Shown: one piece after another, positions 1 to 7,623 of the stretch | Numbering within the stretch: the stretch's first letter is position 1 | Layout of the letters: each line of letters opens with the position of its first letter | NCBI GenBank assembly: GCA_001604435.1 | Contig: LVBO01000308.1 | Location: 1-11,086, forward strand | Direction of reading: 5' to 3' | DNA from: Synergistales bacterium Syner_01 | GTDB taxonomy: Bacteria > Synergistota > Synergistia > Synergistales > Aminobacteriaceae | Length of the DNA: 11,086 nucleotides | Made by a program: the position numbers and the translations under genes | Notes under the pieces: generated by a model | The model's database searches: none | What the model was told of the DNA's origin: nothing | What the model saw: the letters and a program-made list of their open reading frames with translations, nothing else

Positions 1-161
1 CCCACCTTCAGAAGAAGAGGGCCGCCTCCGTTCTGGACTATCCGCACTTTCGCCCCGGGGATCAGCCCCAACTCCGAAAGGCGCCGCGAAGACTCTCCGC
101 CGCCCGCCACACGCGCTACGGTGACTTCAGTTCCTTCGGACACGACCGTTATCGGACACAT
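1..161 (-). CDS. feoA: FeoA-domain protein, 3' end outside the window
   Basis: The visible 53 codons read MCPITVVSEGTEVTV, then a GGGESSRRLSELGLIPGAKV segment and a GGGPLLLKV segment. This is the FeoA fold (small SH3-like domain): a Gly-rich turn, the R-x-L-x-E-L/M-G-hx-P-G core and a following strand. FeoA proteins are small cytosolic partners of the FeoB ferrous-iron permease. I chose the ATG at 161 because a GAGGAG Shine-Dalgarno at 171-176 lies 9 nt from it; the in-frame ATG at 170 directly abuts that motif. The gene starts 22 bp after the stop of the DtxR-type regulator and is probably cotranscribed with it. The C-terminus, and any feoB, lie beyond the left edge. Family assignment is firm; a role in Fe(II) uptake follows from the family and is not shown here. 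Confidence 0.85.
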   Translation of the reverse strand, partial: MCPITVVSEGTEVTVARVAGGGESSRRLSELGLIPGAKVRIVQNGGGPLLLKV

Positions 162-170
162 ACTGCCCAT

Positions 171-176
171 CTCCTC
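171..176 (-). promoter_or_regulatory. Ribosome binding site deciding the feoA start
   Basis: GAGGAG on the minus strand, 9 nt from the ATG at 161 and 0 nt from the in-frame ATG at 170. The spacing favours the downstream ATG. Confidence 0.6.
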
Positions 177-183
177 TCTTCGT

Positions 184-879
184 TCAGCAGGAAGTTCCCG
201 CCGAATCCTCTCCGGTTACAGGACAGATCCATACGGATACAGCCTCCGTCTTTCGCAGCGCCACCTCGCATCCCCGTACGTGTATCACAAGCGGATCGCC
301 AAGCGGCGCGGTGCTGCAATGACAAACATCCGTCCCAGGCACAAACCCCATTTCCAACAAACGTTGGCGAAGCGGACCTCCCGCAGTCACACGGGTCACC
401 ACGCCTCGTCCTCCGTCGGGCAACATCGAAAGCGGCCTGGGAAGCCTTCGTTCATCTCCCATCGCGGAGAGCAGGTCCTTCACCCACGAGCATCCCTCTC
501 TGCGAGCTTTTACAAGGTAATCGACAAATCCGAGAATCCGCCCCTCGGATTTTTCATCCAACTCATGTTCCATTGCACAGGCTATGGACATCGCGCGATC
601 CGGCTCGAAGCCAAGAATATCGTGAAACAGAAACGTGAGATGCTCGTGGCGCCGATAGATATCGAGGGCGCGCCGCCTGCCCTCATCCGTCAATGCGAGG
701 GTACCGTATCGCTCGTGCGTCGCGAGAGACGCCGCAACAAGTCTCCGAACCGCCGCGACAACTGTGGCCTTCGCCACGCCGAGCGTATTCGCGAGGTCGG
801 TAACCGTAGCTTCCCGTCCGGAAATCTCTATGGCGAAGATTGTCTCCATATAGTCCTCGATTCGGGACGAAACCGACAC
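184..879 (-). CDS. DtxR/MntR-family metal-dependent repressor with C-terminal FeoA domain
   Basis: A 231-residue predicted metal-activated DNA-binding repressor. A winged helix-turn-helix spans residues 5-65 (ATVTDLANTLGVAKATVVAAV is the recognition region, ending in the LALTDEGRR wing). A dimerization/metal domain spans about 70-140, and a FeoA/SH3-like domain spans about 155-225 (RQRLLEMGFVPGTDV core). The primary metal site can be read as D9, E12, H78, C101, E104 and H105. D9/E12 match the Mn-type MntR pattern, while C101 matches the Cys of Fe-type DtxR/IdeR. The DtxR ancillary-site ligands appear to be replaced (T82, M97). The GTG start at 879 has a strong AAAGGAGGAG ribosome site; starting at the in-frame ATG at 915 would place that site inside the coding region. 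feoA follows 22 bp downstream, so iron (or Fe/Mn) control of Feo uptake is the likely job. The metal actually sensed is unresolved. Confidence 0.88.
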   Translation of the reverse strand: MSVSSRIEDYMETIFAIEISGREATVTDLANTLGVAKATVVAAVRRLVAASLATHERYGTLALTDEGRRRALDIYRRHEHLTFLFHDILGFEPDRAMSIACAMEHELDEKSEGRILGFVDYLVKARREGCSWVKDLLSAMGDERRLPRPLSMLPDGGRGVVTRVTAGGPLRQRLLEMGFVPGTDVCHCSTAPLGDPLVIHVRGCEVALRKTEAVSVWICPVTGEDSAGTSC

Positions 880-884
880 GGTAT

Positions 885-894
885 CTCCTCCTTT
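885..894 (-). promoter_or_regulatory. Strong ribosome binding site deciding the GTG start of the regulator
   Basis: AAAGGAGGAG on the minus strand, with 7 nt between GGAGG and the GTG at 879. It selects GTG over the upstream ATG at 915. Confidence 0.8.
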
Positions 895-920
895 CGGATG
901 TAAGCGAGCACTCACTTTTG

Positions 921-936
921 GTTAGATTTATCTTAC
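921..936. promoter_or_regulatory. Candidate DtxR/MntR-type operator over the -10 element
   Basis: GTTAGATTTATCTTAC is an imperfect palindrome: 12 of 16 positions match the reverse complement, in the pattern GTnAGATnnATCTnAC. It covers the -10 hexamer and the expected transcription start. Its size and GTTAG half-sites recall DtxR-family boxes. Binding by the adjacent repressor is an inference from position and symmetry. Confidence 0.5.
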
Positions 937-958
937 TTCGCGTGTCAATTTCTGTCAA
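930..958 (-). promoter_or_regulatory. Near-consensus sigma-70-type promoter of the regulator-feoA unit
   Basis: On the minus strand a perfect TTGACA (-35, 958-953) is followed by a 17-nt spacer and TAAGAT (-10, 935-930). Transcription would start near 922-924, giving a leader of about 43 nt before the GTG. A second TTGACA at 948-943 lies too close to this -10 to act with it. Such a strong basal promoter suits a gene held down by a repressor. Confidence 0.75.
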
Positions 959-959
959 G

Positions 960-1194
960 CGCTCCGTTCAACGATTCCGGGACAACCAACGAACGTCTTT
1001 TTCGCAACACATATCCCGAAGCGATTCTTCCGACTGGTTCCCTAAAAAACGGCGTTCCCGTCTACCTTCTTCTTTGATTTTGAGGTAAGATGCAGCGTGT
1101 CGGAGAAGAGCAACCCGAAACGCGCGGCGGCTCTCAGGTCCGCATGACTGTTCTCCGCGACTGCGAAGGAACGCCAAAAGAAGGAGTGCTCTTA
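960..1194. other. Intergenic region upstream of the MFS transporter
   Basis: This is the remainder of the divergent spacer between the regulator promoter and the MFS start. I see no convincing small gene or RNA. A TAAGAT at 1086-1091 could be a -10 for the transporter but has no acceptable -35. An AAGGAG ribosome site at 1181-1186 lies 8 nt before the transporter ATG. Confidence 0.4.
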
Positions 1195-2514
1195 ATGATC
1201 AACGCCTCGCCATCATCCAGGGACGACACCCGCGGCATATCCCCGAGCCGCGCTCATTTTTTATTCTTCTGCCTTGTCGGGGCGTATTTCTTTTCATTTT
1301 TTTTCCGTATCTCCGCCTCTGTAGTCCTTCCCTCGCAAGCGGCAAAACTCGGTATGAGCGCCGCCCTCACCGGCTTTCTATCCAGTCTTTACTACTACGC
1401 CTATTCCGTCATGCAGTCGATCTCCGGCGCGCTGCACGACCGTTTCGGTCCGCTCCGCGTCGTCGCCGGGGGGATGCTGGTGGCCGCGGCGGGGACGTTT
1501 CTCCTTGTGCTCCATCCTTCGGAATGGACACTGGGGGCATGGCGTCTGTTCACCGGTCTCGGGCTCGCTCCCATGTACGGCGGCGCGCTCGTCTATCAGG
1601 CAAGCGCGTTCTCCCCGGACAAGTACGTCTTCTACTCAAGCGTCACCATCTCCGTCGGCGCATTCGGAGCACTTGCCTCCGTCGCCCCTCTCGGACTCGC
1701 GCTGGACGCGTTCGGACTCTCGGCGACCTTCGCGGGGCTCACGCTTCTGAGCGTCTCCATGAGCGTGCTCCTCTGGAAGGAGCGCGGCTTCGATCCTGTC
1801 GTGCAGCGCACACCCTTCAAGGAGCAAAAGACGCAGTCGATTCTCTCCCGCCTTGCCGAAGCGCTCCGGCTCATCAGAAGCTCAGCCTATCTCAGAGCGT
1901 TGCTCGTTCTGTGGACGGTCTCGGCGGGAGCGCTCCTCTCTTTCCAGGGACTCTGGGCGGTCTCGTGGTACCAAACCGCCTACGGAGTCGAAGCCTCGAC
2001 GGCGCGCAACTGGGCCTCACTCGTCAGCGTGGGGATGTTCATCGGAACCGTCGTTTTCGGAGGTTTTTGCCGTCGTCCGGAGGATCGTTTTCGGGGGGTA
2101 TGTTTCTGGACTCTCTTCAACGTGGCGTCATGGGGTGCGTTAGTGAGTTCCATAGCGCTGAAACTCCCCCTGCCATTCGCCGGGACATGCGGATTCCTCA
2201 TAGGCGCCGCGAACGGACTCATCGCGGTCCAGGCCTCCTCGGCGGCGAAAGAACAAGTGGAAACGGCAAAAACGGGGGCTCTCCTCGGAACGATGAATAT
2301 GATCGTCATTTTCGTGGTGATCCTCTTCCAGTGGGGAACGGGAATACTCATCAACCTCTTTCCCGGAGGGCGCGCGGGCGAATTCACCGAAGACGGTTTT
2401 CTGGTCTGCTTCCTGATTGTGACGCTGCTCCTGGCCGGCAGCCTCCCTGCGCTCCCGCCGCTCCGGAGAGCCGATACTCGGCGCCGAGAGAATCCTTCTA
2501 CTCGGCGTCGATAA
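1195..2514 (+). CDS. Major facilitator superfamily transporter, substrate unknown
   Basis: A 439-residue polytopic inner-membrane protein of typical 12-helix MFS length. The first helix begins around residue 20 (HFLFFCLVGAYFFSFFF). The conserved cytoplasmic loop 2-3 motif A is visible at residues 78-90 (GALHDRFGPLRVV, matching G-x-L-x-D-R-x-G). A long basic central loop around 178-215 separates the two six-helix halves. The C-terminus ends in an Arg-rich tail. The ATG at 1195 is chosen because AAGGAG lies 8 nt upstream and the protein then starts shortly before helix 1; the frame stays open upstream to 1090, but that would add 35 polar residues with no ribosome site. It is divergent from the metal regulator and convergent with the HD-GYP gene, overlapping it by 17 bp at the 3' ends. 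Proximity to the metal regulator permits a link to metal homeostasis, but nothing in the sequence proves it. Confidence 0.85.
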   Translation: MINASPSSRDDTRGISPSRAHFLFFCLVGAYFFSFFFRISASVVLPSQAAKLGMSAALTGFLSSLYYYAYSVMQSISGALHDRFGPLRVVAGGMLVAAAGTFLLVLHPSEWTLGAWRLFTGLGLAPMYGGALVYQASAFSPDKYVFYSSVTISVGAFGALASVAPLGLALDAFGLSATFAGLTLLSVSMSVLLWKERGFDPVVQRTPFKEQKTQSILSRLAEALRLIRSSAYLRALLVLWTVSAGALLSFQGLWAVSWYQTAYGVEASTARNWASLVSVGMFIGTVVFGGFCRRPEDRFRGVCFWTLFNVASWGALVSSIALKLPLPFAGTCGFLIGAANGLIAVQASSAAKEQVETAKTGALLGTMNMIVIFVVILFQWGTGILINLFPGGRAGEFTEDGFLVCFLIVTLLLAGSLPALPPLRRADTRRRENPSTRRR

Positions 2515-4975
2515 TATCCGGGTGTTCTTCAAGAAGCTCAAGGCACGCATCGACAACCTCGGGGTCATAGAGTTCCCCTTTTCGCGACTTGATTTCCTCC
2601 AGCGCCGCATCCATTCCCAGCGAGGGACGGTACGGGCGGTGCGAAATCATCGACTCCACCACATCCGCCACCGCCAATATACGGGCTTCCGGAAGGGTCT
2701 CGCTCCCCTTGAGCCCCCGGGGATACCCCGAGCCGTCCAGCCGTTCATGATGCTGCCGCGCTATCTCGGCTACCGGCCACGGAAAGTCGATTCCGCTCAG
2801 GATTTCATACCCGGATTGAGAATGCGTCTTCACAAGCTCGAACTCAATGGGCGAAAGACGCCCGGGCTTGTTCAATATCTCGCCGGCTATCTCGATCTTT
2901 CCGACGTCGTGCACAAGACCCGCGATACGAAGACCTTCGCAGCGCTCCGCATCAAGACCCATTGCGGCGCCGATCGCCGAAGCCAGCGTCCCGACGCGCT
3001 CCTGGTGCTCTATTGTGTACGGATCCTTTTTCCCGACGATCTGTCCCATCGTCCTGATGACATCCGAAAACGTCTTCTGCAGACTCTCGTACCCGGCGTT
3101 CACCTCCAACTCCGACTCCCACCGGCTCACCGATGCGGCCAGGGCACACGCCGAACTCCGCAGAACGCCTATTTCGTCGGTATCGAACCGGGAACGCCGT
3201 TCCCGGAAGCAGAACGCGAGGAACCCCCAGAACCGGGCGCGTAAATGCACCGGGATCACCACAACGTCTATCGAAGACCGGGAGCAGGCGGAAGCGCCGC
3301 AAAGAGAGGCAAAAAGCTCTCCGGCGTCCTCGAGAGCCGAGAGCGCTCCATGGAACGGGACGCCTTTTGCAAGGGCGGAAAGCAGAGAAGACGGTAAGTT
3401 GTTTAAAATGAGGGGCAAGGACGCATTGCAATCATCCTCTGCGGCCTCGACGGGGAGAGAGCGGCCGACGACATCCGCGATCATTCTCCCGTCCGGCTCC
3501 TCCCTGTTTCGAAACAGCGCCGCTTCACAGGCATTCGCAGCCGAAGCAAGCATGTAGAGAGCGCAGAAAAGAGAATCTTCTCTGTTTCCCTCCGAGAGCA
3601 GCACACCGGAGGCCCGGGCCGCGGCATCGACGAGGCGCGCATGGAAGCGAAGGCGTTCTCCGGCGAAAACGCGCTCTTTCAGCTCCCTTCGGGCGCTTTC
3701 ATAAAGACGTGCGTTCTCCAGAGCGATGGAGACGGCCCCCGCGAACTGATCGAGGTCCGCGAGGAATTCCTCGTCGATCTCGGGGAACACATCCCAATAG
3801 GCGACCGAGAGTACGCCGAAAAAAACATCTCCCTGGAAGAGAGGCATTCCTATCACCGTGGTCAGCCTTGTAAGGCGCGGGTCGTCTATTCTGCCCGGAA
3901 AGGAGTGATAGTCCTTGATCACTACGCTCTTTTTCCGTCGCAGCACCTCCCCCGCGAGCCCGGCGTCGCTCGGCCTGGCCTCCCCCTCCATCGCATTGAG
4001 AAACCCTCTCCCCAGGACAAGCCGGAAGACATTCGCATCTGAATCCAGAAGTGAAATACGCCCATGTTCCGTACGGGCGAGCTCCGTAGCCTTCTCCAGA
4101 ATACGTCCGAGCAGCTTTTCCGTATCCGTCTCCTCCATGAACACAAGGAACACGGAGTGCAGCAGCGCAAGACGTTCGTTCTGACGAGCTATCCTCCGTT
4201 CGGTCTCCTTCAATCTGGTGACGTCGATGTTCAAGCCGGCGATGCGAACGACTTTCCCTTGTTCGTCCCGTATCGGATAGGCTTTGGCCACCGCGCGACG
4301 TTTCGCCTCTCCGGGGCCGGGAATATCCATCTCCTGCTCGGCGAATTCCACCGTTCCCGAGAGCAGCTGGTGGAGCTTCTCTTCGAGCAGGGGTCGAAGG
4401 TGCGGAGGAACGGGCTTGTCCCGAAGCGCCTTTCCGGGAACAACAAGCGCTTCGTCTCCGGCGTCCCCGTAGAGAACGGCCCTGCCGGTTGCGAACGTAG
4501 CGTCCTTGTCGGGAAAGTAGTCCCACACGCTGATTCGCGACGCCTCCAGGACGCGGGCCAACCGGGCCTCGCTCTCTCCGAGACGCATCTCCGACAGTTT
4601 TCTCTCGGTGATGTCCAGAAGACTCGATTGATACGCAACAGCCTCTCCCGCAGCGCCGCGATGGAACACCGTCCGGTCCTCCACCCAGCGCGCATCTCCG
4701 TTCGGCGCAACGATACGGTATTCCATACGGATCTCGTCTTCCCGCCCGAGAAGAGCGTCATGAAAAAGCTTCAGACAACGTTCCCGATCCTCTTCGTGAA
4801 GAAGAGCGAGGTACGCCACGTTCCCTGTCGTCAAATCCCCGGCAGCATAACCGAACTGGGAGACATTCTTCGTTACGAATTCGACGGGCCGTGCTTCCGA
4901 AGGAGGTCCCCACAGCACGACCACCGGGCTGGAGATGAAGACTTGATCGAGACTGACGGTATCCCTCGGCATCAT
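2498..4975 (-). CDS. PAS-PAS-GAF-GAF-HD-GYP signalling protein (paralogue 2 of the pair)
   Basis: An 825-residue predicted cyclic-di-GMP phosphodiesterase with no transmembrane segment, hence cytoplasmic. Domains by eye: PAS 1 with PAC about 11-125 (ends YQSSLLDITERK), PAS 2 about 135-256, GAF 1 about 270-425, a GAF-like domain about 450-620, and HD-GYP about 630-825, joined by helical linkers. HD-GYP catalytic features are complete: H657, H689-D690, H718, H742-H743, the GYP motif G750-Y751-P752 and D771. The usual DVYDAL is DVVESM here. There is no GGDEF domain, so degradation rather than synthesis is expected. Six cysteines (471, 483, 516, 559, 564, 610) in or near GAF 2 are absent from the neighbouring paralogue. 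The start is ATG 4975 (or the adjacent ATG 4972), with GAGGG 7 nt upstream. It begins 24 bp after the paralogue's stop, suggesting one transcript. The ligands of its sensor domains cannot be told. Confidence 0.9.
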   Translation of the reverse strand: MMPRDTVSLDQVFISSPVVVLWGPPSEARPVEFVTKNVSQFGYAAGDLTTGNVAYLALLHEEDRERCLKLFHDALLGREDEIRMEYRIVAPNGDARWVEDRTVFHRGAAGEAVAYQSSLLDITERKLSEMRLGESEARLARVLEASRISVWDYFPDKDATFATGRAVLYGDAGDEALVVPGKALRDKPVPPHLRPLLEEKLHQLLSGTVEFAEQEMDIPGPGEAKRRAVAKAYPIRDEQGKVVRIAGLNIDVTRLKETERRIARQNERLALLHSVFLVFMEETDTEKLLGRILEKATELARTEHGRISLLDSDANVFRLVLGRGFLNAMEGEARPSDAGLAGEVLRRKKSVVIKDYHSFPGRIDDPRLTRLTTVIGMPLFQGDVFFGVLSVAYWDVFPEIDEEFLADLDQFAGAVSIALENARLYESARRELKERVFAGERLRFHARLVDAAARASGVLLSEGNREDSLFCALYMLASAANACEAALFRNREEPDGRMIADVVGRSLPVEAAEDDCNASLPLILNNLPSSLLSALAKGVPFHGALSALEDAGELFASLCGASACSRSSIDVVVIPVHLRARFWGFLAFCFRERRSRFDTDEIGVLRSSACALAASVSRWESELEVNAGYESLQKTFSDVIRTMGQIVGKKDPYTIEHQERVGTLASAIGAAMGLDAERCEGLRIAGLVHDVGKIEIAGEILNKPGRLSPIEFELVKTHSQSGYEILSGIDFPWPVAEIARQHHERLDGSGYPRGLKGSETLPEARILAVADVVESMISHRPYRPSLGMDAALEEIKSRKGELYDPEVVDACLELLEEHPDIIDAE

Positions 4976-4999
4976 GACCGTTCCCTCGCTCCCGCGCGA

Positions 5000-7447
5000 C
5001 TATAGTTCGGCGATCAGATCCGGGCGTTCGTCGAGAAGCGACAGGCATGCATCGACGACGGCTGGATCGTACAGGACGCCGCTTTTTCCCGCAATTTCTT
5101 CCCGGGCGGCGTTCATTCCAAGAGAAGGACGGTACGGACGGTGCGACACCATCGATTCCACAACATCGGCGACAGTGATGATACGAGCCTCCAGAAGAAT
5201 CTCCTCTCCCTTCAAGCCTCTCGGGTACCCCGAACCGTCCAGCCTCTCGTGATGCTGATGCGCGATCTCGGCTACGGGCCAGGGGAAGTCCACCTCACGG
5301 AGGATGTCGTATCCTGACCGCGCGTGCGTCTTGATCAGTTCAAACTCTATCGGAGAAAGTCTCCCGGGCTTGCTCAAAATTTCCCCCGGTATTTCGATCT
5401 TGCCGATATCGTGCACCAGGCCCGCGATACGCAATCCCTCGCAACGTTCCTCCCCCAGTCCCAATCTGTTCCCGATCTCCAGGGCAAGCGCTGCGACGCG
5501 CTCCTGATGCTCGATAGTATAGGGGTCTTTCTTTCCGACAATCTGTCCCATCGTCCGAATAACGTCCGTAAACGTCCTCCGGAGTTTTTCATACCCCTTC
5601 TTCACCTCGCGCTCGGACTCCCAGCGTATCACCGACGCAGCCATGTTGTACGCGGCCGCCCGCAGGACGTCGATCTCGTCCGTTTCGAACGGCGGGCGCT
5701 CCCGCTGGAAACAGAACGCAAGCACTCCCCAGAAACGCGAGCGAATGAACACGGGGATCATTGTGATCGTCGCAAAAGAAGCGGGAAGCGAAGCGTCGTT
5801 CCGGTCGGAGCCAATGGAAGCGATCGTCCCGTGAAACGGCATTCCGTCGGAAAGAGATTCATAAATGGAGAGATATTCATCCCCCCGGGGCAGATGATCC
5901 GGAAGAATGAAGAACTCTTCGTTTCCCGAGATCGTCGCCTTGGCCAACATATCCGGCGCAGATCCCCCGGGATCCGCGCCGTTGCGGAAAAGCGCGATGC
6001 TGTCGGTCGCGGCCGCCTGCCCGAGGGAGCGAAGGGCGAAGAACATCGCCTGCTCTTCGGATTCGATGGAGAGAAGAAAACTCGCCCCCTCCGCAGCCGC
6101 CTCCACAAGCGCCTGATGGAAGCGCAACCGTTCCTCGGTTCGTTCCCTCTCTTCCACTTCCTTGCGGGCATCCTCGTAGAACCTGGCATTTTCCAGCGCT
6201 ATGGAGGCAGCCGCAGCAAACTGGTCCAGAAGAATCAGCAGAGGTTCCTCCAGAAAACGAACCGTATCGGTGAACGCTATTGCAACAGCCCCGAGCAGTC
6301 TCTCTCCCCGATATAAAGGGATACCGATCACCGTCGTCACATTCGTGTACGCATCCAGTTCCATTCGTTCCCGATACGTCCGGTAATCTTCCACAATCAC
6401 CCTGCTCTTTTTTCTCAGGACCTCGCCTATCAGCCCCACTGAAACCGGAACCAGGTTCCCCACCAATTCCTCGTAGAGGCCGACGCCCCACGTATTCTTG
6501 AGATATTCCCCATTCTCTTCGATAACGCCGATAAGACCGTTCGCCGAACCGGCGAGCTCCACCGCCTTCTCGAGAATTCTCCGGATAAGCGCCTCCGAGT
6601 CCAGCTCTTCCATGAATGCCAGAGAAATCTCATGCAGAAGAGCGAGCCGTTCGTTTTGCCGAACGACCTTCTCTTCCGCCTGCTTGAGAGGAGAGATGTC
6701 GACGGTAACCCCCTGCATGCGAAGCAGTTCGCCGCCTTCGTCTCTGACGGGAAACCCCTTCGTCAGAACCCATACCTCCGAGCCGTCGGCCTTGATGAGC
6801 TTGTGCTCCAGATCGAGATGATCCGCCGCCCCCTCCAGGATATCCTTCCAGGCGTTTTCAAGGCGCTCGCGTCCACCGGGCGGAACGATCCTGTCCCACA
6901 ACTCTTTCCGGGATTTCGGAATCGCATCCTCACTCATGCCGAAAATGGAGGCTCTCCCGTCCCCGATGAGCTCGTCGCTTTCCGGAAGATACTCCCATAC
7001 GCCGACCCTGGCGGAAAGAAGCACGCGTGCAAGGCGTTCCTCGCTCTCACGAAGCTGAATCTCCGCCGTTTTCCTTTCCGTGATATCCAGAAGACTTGAT
7101 TGATAGAGAATCGCTTTCCCTGTTTCATCGCGGTGGAATGCAACCCGGTCCTCGACCCATCGGACCGCTCCGGCGCGCGTGATAATTCTATAGTCGACAA
7201 CGAATGCGTTGCTCCCGTCCGCCAAGGCGTTGCGAAAGACCGAACGCACCCTTTCCCTGTCTTCGTCGAACACAATGGAGTCAAATCGGACTTCCTCCAT
7301 GACCATCTCGGGCACGGCGTACCCGAACCGGCTCACGTTGTCCGTTACGAAGTCAACGGGCCGATGCTCCAGAGGTTCGCCCCAGAGGACCACCACCGGG
7401 CTCGATGTGATCACCCGATCAAGATCGACCATCTTTTTCGGAAGCAC
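5000..7447 (-). CDS. PAS-PAS-GAF-GAF-HD-GYP signalling protein (paralogue 1 of the pair)
   Basis: An 815-residue cytoplasmic protein with the same layout as its downstream neighbour: PAS 1 about 11-125, PAS 2 about 135-255, GAF 1 about 268-424, GAF-like 2 about 445-610, HD-GYP about 620-815. The metal and catalytic residues of the HD-GYP family are all visible (H647, H679-D680, H708, H732-H733, G740-Y741-P742, D761), so cyclic-di-GMP hydrolysis is predicted. No GGDEF domain is present. I set the start at GTG 7447 rather than the in-frame ATG at 7498. GGAGG lies 9 nt upstream of the GTG, and from there the protein aligns residue for residue with the paralogue's N-terminus (VLPKKMVDLDRVITSSP against MMPRDTVSLDQVFISSP). 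It is the first gene of a probable two-gene unit. GAF 2 contains a single Cys, unlike its partner. Confidence 0.9.
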   Translation of the reverse strand: MLPKKMVDLDRVITSSPVVVLWGEPLEHRPVDFVTDNVSRFGYAVPEMVMEEVRFDSIVFDEDRERVRSVFRNALADGSNAFVVDYRIITRAGAVRWVEDRVAFHRDETGKAILYQSSLLDITERKTAEIQLRESEERLARVLLSARVGVWEYLPESDELIGDGRASIFGMSEDAIPKSRKELWDRIVPPGGRERLENAWKDILEGAADHLDLEHKLIKADGSEVWVLTKGFPVRDEGGELLRMQGVTVDISPLKQAEEKVVRQNERLALLHEISLAFMEELDSEALIRRILEKAVELAGSANGLIGVIEENGEYLKNTWGVGLYEELVGNLVPVSVGLIGEVLRKKSRVIVEDYRTYRERMELDAYTNVTTVIGIPLYRGERLLGAVAIAFTDTVRFLEEPLLILLDQFAAAASIALENARFYEDARKEVEERERTEERLRFHQALVEAAAEGASFLLSIESEEQAMFFALRSLGQAAATDSIALFRNGADPGGSAPDMLAKATISGNEEFFILPDHLPRGDEYLSIYESLSDGMPFHGTIASIGSDRNDASLPASFATITMIPVFIRSRFWGVLAFCFQRERPPFETDEIDVLRAAAYNMAASVIRWESEREVKKGYEKLRRTFTDVIRTMGQIVGKKDPYTIEHQERVAALALEIGNRLGLGEERCEGLRIAGLVHDIGKIEIPGEILSKPGRLSPIEFELIKTHARSGYDILREVDFPWPVAEIAHQHHERLDGSGYPRGLKGEEILLEARIITVADVVESMVSHRPYRPSLGMNAAREEIAGKSGVLYDPAVVDACLSLLDERPDLIAEL

Positions 7448-7456
7448 GCTCTCTCT

Positions 7457-7461
7457 CCTCC
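7457..7461 (-). promoter_or_regulatory. Ribosome binding site deciding the GTG start of HD-GYP paralogue 1
   Basis: GGAGG on the minus strand followed by a 9-nt purine-rich spacer to the GTG at 7447. No comparable motif precedes the ATG at 7498. Confidence 0.65.
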
Positions 7462-7623
7462 GATCTTTGGAAAGCTCGTCGGCGCTGTAAAAACACACGC
7501 GGACAAAGAATCGATTCGTTACATTTCGATTTTTATTTTACGCGAACTCTTCCACTTTGAACAGGGAGTATGCCGTCAGAAAATCCGCGGAGGGAAAGCG
7601 CAGTCCAGCATGCTCGCCGACGA

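Noticed and set aside
880..915. ATG at 915 as start of the metal regulator.
   Set aside because: It would place the strong AAAGGAGGAG ribosome site inside the coding sequence; the GTG at 879 fits better.
1086..1091. TAAGAT as -10 of an MFS promoter.
   Set aside because: No acceptable -35 at 16-18 nt and no TG extension; left only as a possibility in the intergenic note.
1102..1156. Nested inverted repeats (GGAGAA/TTCTCC and GAGC/GCTC) in the MFS leader, considered as a riboswitch.
   Set aside because: Stems are short with a large asymmetric bulge, and nothing matches a riboswitch core I recognise.
1090..1194. A 35-residue N-terminal extension of the MFS protein.
   Set aside because: Polar, no upstream ribosome site, while AAGGAG sits 8 nt before the ATG at 1195.
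1524..2570. A 348-codon plus-strand frame within the MFS gene.
   Set aside because: Arg/His/Ser-rich translation in another frame of an obvious 12-helix transporter, with no ribosome site.
2522..3244. Plus-strand open frames antisense to the HD-GYP domain.
   Set aside because: The minus strand encodes intact catalytic motifs there, and the plus-strand products show no recognisable fold.
7535..7561. Minus-strand promoter for the HD-GYP pair (TTCAAA, 15-nt spacer, TAAAAT).
   Set aside because: Spacer too short and -35 weak; the AT-rich stretch is plausible but not enough to call.
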